Of a stretch of DNA of 64,000 nt, positions 58,803 through 64,000 are shown piece after piece; position 1 is the first letter of the stretch, and the number at the start of each line of letters is the position of its first letter. The DNA is taken from positions 264,190 through 328,189 of the forward strand of contig NZ_LMEW01000034.1 in assembly GCF_001426525.1 (NCBI RefSeq), read 5' to 3'. The stretch is from Massilia sp. Root133 (lineage in GTDB: Bacteria > Pseudomonadota > Gammaproteobacteria > Burkholderiales > Burkholderiaceae_D). Both the position numbers and the translations under genes were made by a program. The notes below the pieces were generated by a model. That model was not told where the DNA came from. It made no database searches and worked only from the letters and a program-made list of their open reading frames with translations.

Positions 58803-60350
58803 CTATTGCGCGGCGACCGTGCTGCGGCGCCGCGCCGTCAGCCACGCATCGAGGCGCTGGGCCGCGCCCGGCGCCACGTGCAGGCCCAGCTTCGTGCGGC
58901 GCCACAGGATGTCGTCGGCCGCCGTCGCCCATTCCTGGCGCACGAGGTAGTCCGCCTCGACCTCGTACAGGCCGGCCACGATTTCCTCGCCCAGGTCGGC
59001 ACGCGCGCGGCAATGCGCCAGCAGCGTGGCCAGGCGCGTACCGTAGCTGCGGGCATAGCGTGCCAGCAGGCCGTCGGGCAGCCAGGCGAACTGCTGGCGG
59101 CGCGTGCGCACCCACGCGTCGTACTCGAGCACCGCGCGCGCGACCGGCTCCTTGCCATACAGGTCGCCGCCCGGCAGGCAGGCATGCGCCGTCCACGCCG
59201 GCACCTGGCGGCCCAGCACGGGCCCGATCCAGTCGACGGCCTGTTCCGCCAGCTTGCGGAACGTCGTCACCTTCCCGCCGAACACGGACAGCAGCGGCGC
59301 GCCGCCGGCCGTGTCGTGCTCGAAGCGGTAGTCGCGGCTGACGGACGACGCGCTGCCGCCATCGTCCGCGATCAGCGGCCGCACGCCCGCATAACTCCAC
59401 ACCACGTCGTCCGGCCCGATGCGCCGCTCGAAGCAGCGGTTCACGGCGTCGCACAGGTACGCCGTCTCGGCGGGGCTGATGGCGATGCGGTCGACGTCCT
59501 GCGCGTCGCAGTCGACGTCGGTCGTGCCGACCAGGGTGAACGCGCCCTCGTACGGCAGCGCGAACACGATGCGGCCGTCCGGCTGCTGCAGCAGGAACGC
59601 CTGGTCGCCGTCGAACAGGCGCGGCACGACGATGTGACTGCCCTTCACGAGCCGCAGCGGACGCGCCGGGCCGGCACCCGTCGCCTGCAGGAAGCTGCCC
59701 GCCCACGGCCCGGCCGCGTTGACGAGGCAGCGCGCGTGCACGTGGACGGTGCCGTCCGCACCCTCCAGGTCGGCCTCCCACCGCTTGGCATCGCGCCGCA
59801 CCCGTGCGCAGCGCGCGCGCGTGAGGATCGTCGCGCCCCGTTCGCGCGCATCGAGCGCCGCCAGCACGACGAGGCGCGCGTCGTCGACCCACGCATCCGA
59901 ATACGCGAACGCCTGCGTGAAGCGGCGCTGCAGCGCGGCGCCGGCCGGATGGTTACGCAACGCGACCGTGCCTGACGCCGGCAGGAAGTCGCGCCGGGCC
60001 AGGTGGTCGTACAGGAACAGGCCGGCGCGGATCATCCAGGCGGGACGCTGCCCCGGCGCATGGGGCATCAGGAAACGCAGCGGGCGGATGATGTGCGGCG
60101 CGCTCTTGAGCAACACTTCGCGCTCCGCCAGTGCCTTGCGCACGAGCCCGAAATGGTATTGCTCCAGATAGCGCAGGCCGCCGTGGATCAGCTTGCTCGA
60201 CGCGGACGACGTGTGCTGCGCGAGGTCGTCCTTTTCACACAGCACGACGCGCAGGCCGCGCCCGGCCGCGTCGCGCGCGATGCCGGCGCCGTTGATGCCG
60301 CCGCCCACGACGAGGACGTCGCACTCGATTCGTTTGCCGTGTTCACCCAT
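58803..60350 (-). CDS. glpD: Aerobic glycerol-3-phosphate dehydrogenase
   Basis: The 515-residue flavoprotein begins with CDVLVVGGGINGAGIARDAAGRG (FAD motif, about 9-31), followed by EKDDLAQHTSSASSKLIHGGLRYLE (about 40-65), the GlpD signature, and ends with a conserved DAAx C-terminal domain (GGDLYGKEPVARAVLEYDAWV...EEIVAGLYEVEADYLVRQEWATAADDILWRRTKLGLH). It passes electrons from glycerol-3-phosphate to quinone. No glpK, glpF or regulator is beside it. It ends 9 bp past the M1 aminopeptidase stop, convergent. Confidence 0.95.
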   Translation of the reverse strand: MGEHGKRIECDVLVVGGGINGAGIARDAAGRGLRVVLCEKDDLAQHTSSASSKLIHGGLRYLEQYHFGLVRKALAEREVLLKSAPHIIRPLRFLMPHAPGQRPAWMIRAGLFLYDHLARRDFLPASGTVALRNHPAGAALQRRFTQAFAYSDAWVDDARLVVLAALDARERGATILTRARCARVRRDAKRWEADLEGADGTVHVHARCLVNAAGPWAGSFLQATGAGPARPLRLVKGSHIVVPRLFDGDQAFLLQQPDGRIVFALPYEGAFTLVGTTDVDCDAQDVDRIAISPAETAYLCDAVNRCFERRIGPDDVVWSYAGVRPLIADDGGSASSVSRDYRFEHDTAGGAPLLSVFGGKVTTFRKLAEQAVDWIGPVLGRQVPAWTAHACLPGGDLYGKEPVARAVLEYDAWVRTRRQQFAWLPDGLLARYARSYGTRLATLLAHCRARADLGEEIVAGLYEVEADYLVRQEWATAADDILWRRTKLGLHVAPGAAQRLDAWLTARRRSTVAAQ

Positions 60351-60504
60351 GAAGCCGCACTCCGGATTGCCGGGCCCCCGCCCGGCCGCAGCCTACTCTA
60401 CACCGCGAACGGGGCCCTGTGTTCGGCCATGTCAATCCGGCCGGGGTCGGCCGGCGCGGCCGTGTAGAATCGGTCCATGCCCACCGTTTCATACCACTGC
60501 TGAC

Positions 60505-61143
60505 ATGGCGCCCGACATGCGCGCCTGGGTCCGCATGCCATCCGGCAAGCGTCTCGACCTGCTGAATCCGACACCGTTCGACTGGGACGACAGCGACCTC
60601 GCCCTCGGCCTCGCGCGCACCTACCGCTGGGGCGGGCACTCCGCGTGGCCGCTGCCGCTGTCCGTGGCCCAGCATTCGATCGCCGTGATGCTGCTGCGGC
60701 GCGCGGCGTCGCTGGCGCCGCTCGCCCCCGTCGTCGAACTGCGCGAACTGTTGCACGACGCGGAGGAAGGCCTGCTCGGCTTCGACGCCGTCGCGCCGAT
60801 CAAGCCATTCCTCGGCGAGGGCTTTCGCGCCCTCACGCGGCGGCTGGAACAAGCCGTGTTTCTGCGCTACCGCCTGCCCGCGTGGACGCCGGCCGAGCAC
60901 CAGCTCCACAAACGCGCCGACCGCCTGGCCGCCGCCAGCGAAGCCGTGCACGTGGCGGGCTGGTCGGCGCAGGAAGTGCGCACGACGTTGAAGATCCGGT
61001 CCGCCGTGCTGGCGCACGATCCGCTGGTCGACGTGTATGACTGCGCGCCGTGGGAACCGTGGCCGCCTGGCCTCGCCGCCGAACGCTTCCTGGATGCACT
61101 GGAGCATTTGCAGCGCCGCATAGACGAAGGAGACGGCGCGTGA
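60505..61143 (+). CDS. HD-domain phosphohydrolase
   Basis: The 212-residue protein has an HD fold: LSVAQHSIAVMLLRRA (first His, about residue 55), ELLHDAEEGLLGFD (HD pair, about 85-90) and a later KRADRLAAASEA (Asp ligand). It also carries an N-terminal RMPSGKRLDLLNPTPFDWD strand segment as in the YfbR-type and phage-type HD hydrolases that act on nucleotides. Substrate unknown. ATG 60505 is used; ATG 60517 is an alternative. It overlaps the SIR2 gene by GTGA. Confidence 0.85.
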   Translation: MAPDMRAWVRMPSGKRLDLLNPTPFDWDDSDLALGLARTYRWGGHSAWPLPLSVAQHSIAVMLLRRAASLAPLAPVVELRELLHDAEEGLLGFDAVAPIKPFLGEGFRALTRRLEQAVFLRYRLPAWTPAEHQLHKRADRLAAASEAVHVAGWSAQEVRTTLKIRSAVLAHDPLVDVYDCAPWEPWPPGLAAERFLDALEHLQRRIDEGDGA

Positions 61144-61955
61144 GCGCCGCCGAACTTTCCCGGGCCGCCGCGCTGCTGCGCGCTGCCGACGGTCTCCTGA
61201 TCGGCGCCGGCGCCGGCATTGGCGTCGATTCCGGCCTGCCCGACTTTCGCGGCGACCACGGCTTCTGGCGCGCCTATCCACCGCTGGCCGCGCTGGGCAT
61301 CCGCTTCGTCGAGATCGCCAATCCGCACAGCTTCGACGCGAACCCGGAACTGGCCTGGGGCTTCTACGGCCACCGCCTCGCCCTGTACCGCGCCACGGTC
61401 CCGCATGCGGGCTTCGCGATCCTGCGCGACCTCGGTGCGCGCCTGGAGCACGGCGCCTTCGTTTTCACCAGCAACGTCGACGGGCAGTTCCAGCGCGCCG
61501 GTTTTGGCGACGACCGCCTCGTCGAATGCCACGGTTCCATTCATCACCTGCAATGCACGCGCCCGTGCAGCGATGCGATCTGGCCTGCCGATGGCGTCGA
61601 TCCCCGCATCGATCCCACGACCTGCCTGATGACGCCGCCGCTGCCGCGCTGTCCACGCTGCGGTGCGCTGGCGCGGCCCAACATCCTGATGTTCGGCGAC
61701 GGCCGCTGGCTGGACGCCCGCACGGAAGCGCAGTACGCCCGACTCGAGCGCTGGCGCGCGCAGGTGTCGAACCTCGTCGTCATCGAACTGGGGGCCGGCA
61801 CGGACGTGCCCTCCGTGCGGCGCATGTGCGAAGCGCAGGGTGCGCCGCTCGTCCGCATCAATCCGCGCGAGCCCGACGTACGTACCGGCCGGGGTGTCGG
61901 GGTGCCGCTGGGTGCGCTGGACGCCTTGGCGGCGCTCCGTGCATCGCTCGGTTGA
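61140..61955 (+). CDS. SIR2-family NAD-dependent deacylase-like protein
   Basis: The 271-residue product has the sirtuin NAD-binding motif GAGAGIGVDSGLPDFRG (about 22-38), SNVDGQFQRAG (about 105-115), the catalytic His in ECHGSIHHLQC (about 128), and a zinc-finger with Cys in CTRPCSD and CPRCG (about 138-180). An Asp in place of the usual Ala at GIGVDSGLPDF, and the Val-Asp in SNVDGQF (usually QNIDxLHxxAG), mark it as a divergent SIR2. It starts at GTG 61140 (AAGGAGA upstream), overlapping the HD stop by GTGA. It could deacylate proteins or hydrolyse NAD. Confidence 0.85.
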   Translation: MSAAELSRAAALLRAADGLLIGAGAGIGVDSGLPDFRGDHGFWRAYPPLAALGIRFVEIANPHSFDANPELAWGFYGHRLALYRATVPHAGFAILRDLGARLEHGAFVFTSNVDGQFQRAGFGDDRLVECHGSIHHLQCTRPCSDAIWPADGVDPRIDPTTCLMTPPLPRCPRCGALARPNILMFGDGRWLDARTEAQYARLERWRAQVSNLVVIELGAGTDVPSVRRMCEAQGAPLVRINPREPDVRTGRGVGVPLGALDALAALRASLG

Positions 61956-61963
61956 CTTGATCC

Positions 61964-62238
61964 TTATCGACACGAAAATGCTCGATGCGGCATCAAGTCC
62001 GCGACCTAAGGCATTGATTCGACGGGATTAATTTTAATATCCACAAGAAATGTGGATAACTGTGTGGACAAGCGCCTCTTGACAAGCCGGAAGCCCAGTA
62101 TTGATGCGGGTTTCAACAAACTGCCCATTGAACGGGCAAAATCAAAAACCAATGAAATCAAAGACTTACTGTTGCTCGTGTTTTAAGCAAGCACTGGAAA
62201 TGCGGCAAATTCCTACAAAATCGACCCAGCGTGGATAA
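61964..62238. promoter_or_regulatory. Cluster of DnaA-box-like sites
   Basis: One perfect TTATCCACA (minus sense, 62051-62059) and four one-mismatch copies lie within 275 bp: TTATCGACA at 61964-61972, ATATCCACA at 62037-62045, TGTGGACAA at 62063-62071 (minus sense) and CGTGGATAA at 62230-62238 (minus sense). The sites at 62038-62058 also form a perfect 8-bp-arm inverted repeat. The 337-bp gap (61956-62292) is AT-rich compared with its flanks and holds no gene. It could be a DnaA-titration or regulatory site. Confidence 0.55.
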
Positions 62239-62292
62239 CTTTGTCACAGTGTTCCGATTCTGCCCACTTTTGCCGTCATCTTGCCGTTATTT

Positions 62293-64000
62293 TCATTTCC
62301 AGGCGTTGCGGGCGCGTTCGCGCACCATCATCCGCACGCTGTCCGGCATGGGCTTGCGCACCTGCAACGTTTCGGCATTCGTCCAGACGCATTCCTCGAA
62401 GTGCTTGAGCATGACGGGCGTGACGAAGCGCGTGCGCTGCGCATAGACGTGGCGGTCGCCCATCTGCGCCTGCTGCTTGATGAAGAAACGGTTCGGGACG
62501 ATGAGGTGCAGGTGTTCCTTGGCGCGCGTCATGGCCACGTAGAGCAGGCGCCGCTCTTCCTCGATGTCCTCGGCACTGCCGGTCGCCATGTCGGACGGGA
62601 TGCACCCGTCGACGACGTTCAGCACGTGCACGGCCTTCCACTCCTGCCCTTTGGACGAGTGGATCGTCGACAGGATCAGATAATCCTCGTCCAGCAGCGG
62701 CGGGCCCGCGCGGTCGCTCGTCGCTTCCGGCGGGTCGAGCGTCAGTTCGGTGAGGAAGTTTTCGCGCGAGCCATAGCCGCCGGCCAGCGCCACCAGCTGG
62801 TCGAGGTCGGCCGCGCGGACCGGTGCGTCGTCATGCAGGCGCTCGAGGTGCGGCAGATACCAGTCGCGGACGAGCTCGATTTCCAGCGGCCAGCGCAGGC
62901 CCGTCGTGCGCAGGGTGCGGAACAGCGCGGTAAATTGCTCCCACTCCCCTTGCGCGCGTGGAGGCGCGGGAAACGCGTCGACGGCCGCAACGGGGTCGAG
63001 CGCCTCGGCCACCGCATCGAGCAGGCGGGCCGCCGTCGCCGGGCCGATTCCGGGAATCAGTTGCACGACGCGGAAGCCGGCCACGCGGCCCGCCGGATTC
63101 TGGGCGAAGCGCAGCATGGCGAGCACGTCCTTGATATGCGCCGCTTCCAGGAATTTGAGGCCGCCGAATTTCACGAACGGGATGTTGCGCCGCACGAGTT
63201 CCAACTCCAGCGCCGCGCTATGGCTGGCGGCGCGGAACAGCACGGCCTGCTGTGTCAGCTTGATGCCCGCCTCGCGCTGTTCCAGCACACGGTTGCACAC
63301 CCAGCGCGCCTGCTCGGCCTCGTCCGGGATCAGCACGAGCTGCGGCTTGCCGGTGGCGACCTTATCGGTCCACAAGGTCTTCGCGTGGCGCTCCAGCGCG
63401 GCGGCGATGACGGCGTTCGACGCGTCGAGGATGGGCTGCGTCGAGCGGTAGTTGCGGTCCAGCGTGATCAGGCGCGTGTGCTCGCCGAACTGCTTCGGGA
63501 AGTCGAGGATGTTGCGCACCGTCGCGCCGCGGAACGAATAAATGGATTGCGCATCGTCGCCGACGACCATCACGCCCCGCCCGTCCGGCTTCATGCCTTG
63601 CAGGATCGCGGCCTGCAGGCGGTTCGTGTCCTGGTATTCGTCGACGAGCACATGGTCGAACAGCGCGCCCAGTTCCGGACCGAGTTCCGGATCGGACGCC
63701 ATCTCGGCCCAGAACAGCAGCAGGTCGTCGTAGTCGAGGACGTTCTGTTCCTGCTTGGCGTCGACGTAGGCGCCGAACAGGCGCTTGAGCTGTTCTTCCC
63801 ATTCGCTGCACCACGGGAACGTCGACTGCAGCACGTCGGCCAGCGGCTCGCGGGCATTGACGACGCGCGAGTAGATCGCGAGGCACGTGCCCTTCAGCGG
63901 AAAGCGTTTCTGGCCAGTGGAGGCGCCCAGGCCCACGTCTTGGCGCACGAGGCCCATCAAGTCTTCGGAATCGGCGCGGTCGTGGATCGTGAACGAGGCT
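62293..64000 (-). CDS. UvrD/Rep-type ATP-dependent DNA helicase (N-terminus beyond the window)
   Basis: The frame is open to the right edge, so about 569 C-terminal residues are seen. Helicase motifs in order: LVDEYQDTNRLQ (Walker B, motif II), VVGDDAQSIYSFRGA (motif III), LDRNYRST (motif IV), an inserted 2B domain with LIPGIGPATAARLLDAV (helix-hairpin-helix type), STIHSSKGQEWKAVHVLNV (motif V) and EEERRLLYVAMTRAKEHL (motif VI). The Walker A Q-motif and GKT are outside the window. It is like UvrD/PcrA family helicases that act in repair. The stop is near 62293, next to the DnaA-box cluster. Confidence 0.93.
   Translation of the reverse strand, partial: ASFTIHDRADSEDLMGLVRQDVGLGASTGQKRFPLKGTCLAIYSRVVNAREPLADVLQSTFPWCSEWEEQLKRLFGAYVDAKQEQNVLDYDDLLLFWAEMASDPELGPELGALFDHVLVDEYQDTNRLQAAILQGMKPDGRGVMVVGDDAQSIYSFRGATVRNILDFPKQFGEHTRLITLDRNYRSTQPILDASNAVIAAALERHAKTLWTDKVATGKPQLVLIPDEAEQARWVCNRVLEQREAGIKLTQQAVLFRAASHSAALELELVRRNIPFVKFGGLKFLEAAHIKDVLAMLRFAQNPAGRVAGFRVVQLIPGIGPATAARLLDAVAEALDPVAAVDAFPAPPRAQGEWEQFTALFRTLRTTGLRWPLEIELVRDWYLPHLERLHDDAPVRAADLDQLVALAGGYGSRENFLTELTLDPPEATSDRAGPPLLDEDYLILSTIHSSKGQEWKAVHVLNVVDGCIPSDMATGSAEDIEEERRLLYVAMTRAKEHLHLIVPNRFFIKQQAQMGDRHVYAQRTRFVTPVMLKHFEECVWTNAETLQVRKPMPDSVRMMVRERARNAWK

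Noticed and set aside
62037-62071. Chromosomal origin of replication
   Set aside because: The DnaA boxes are suggestive, but dnaA, dnaN, gyrB, rpmH or gidA, which mark oriC in this group, are absent, and there is no clear unwinding element; left as a cluster only.

Overview
The window looks like a stretch of chromosome from a high-GC, aerobic, probably motile betaproteobacterium. My best guess is Burkholderiales, Oxalobacteraceae (Massilia/Telluria-like). This rests on codon usage, polyhydroxybutyrate/ketone-body genes (3-hydroxybutyrate dehydrogenase, ScoAB, ETF-QO), a recC-recB-recD cluster, a RelA-type (p)ppGpp synthetase, a M1 and a S9 peptidase, and large hybrid kinases. Protein similarity was judged by eye, so the genus is an inference. 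I see no tRNA, rRNA, CRISPR array, insertion sequence or prophage. The region reads as core or soft-core chromosome with a few decayed or rearranged spots.

Layout. 1-803: the end of a thioredoxin-reductase-like flavoprotein and a small secreted protein with a possible leaderless promoter. 804-6735 (minus): a compact operon of alpha/beta hydrolase, RidA, RelA, MlaE-like permease, MlaD-like MCE protein and a lipoprotein, with no transport ATPase. 6889-10015: 3-hydroxybutyrate dehydrogenase, an unknown protein, a frameshifted secreted-protein gene and an exported amidohydrolase. 10135-11494: dctA with a strong terminator that also covers the tail of an internally deleted ABC-exporter pseudogene. 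11952-15133: a SIMPL protein divergent from a BlaI/M56 pair whose peptidase carries a TonB-like C-terminus, followed by a free-standing copy of that domain. 15179-21091: ScoAB, a PAS-LuxR regulator, a thioesterase/hydrolase/SDR operon and ETF-QO, a lipid and ketone-body block. 21119-29843: an amino-acid ABC permease and binding protein, small enzymes, sulfate-binding protein, PbpG-like peptidase, and an orphan MotA.

29965-33826 (minus): a three-gene operon of beta-CASP metallo-beta-lactamase nuclease, AMP-phosphorylase-like enzyme and PRPP-synthetase-like enzyme, with GTGA/ATGA start-stop overlaps, behind a textbook FNR box. Together they could form an oxygen-limited RNA/NMP-to-PRPP salvage route; this is the most interesting candidate system here. 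33838-43095 (minus): recC-recB-recD plus a UBP-type zinc-finger gene. 43166-47901: a CHASE-type hybrid kinase divergent from a prolyl oligopeptidase across a perfect palindrome. 47950-49048: a LuxR solo and a small HTH-like protein, tail-to-tail and overlapping, with a lux-box-like site before the latter. 49442-55209: a cytoplasmic HAMP-array hybrid kinase (six 276-bp repeats) translationally coupled to a degenerate CheR. 55218-55303: a 28-bp-arm inverted repeat element. 55320-61955: GST, M1 aminopeptidase, GlpD, HD hydrolase and SIR2 protein. 61956-62292: an intergenic region with a cluster of DnaA-box-like sequences. 62293-64000: a UvrD/Rep-type helicase cut by the window end.
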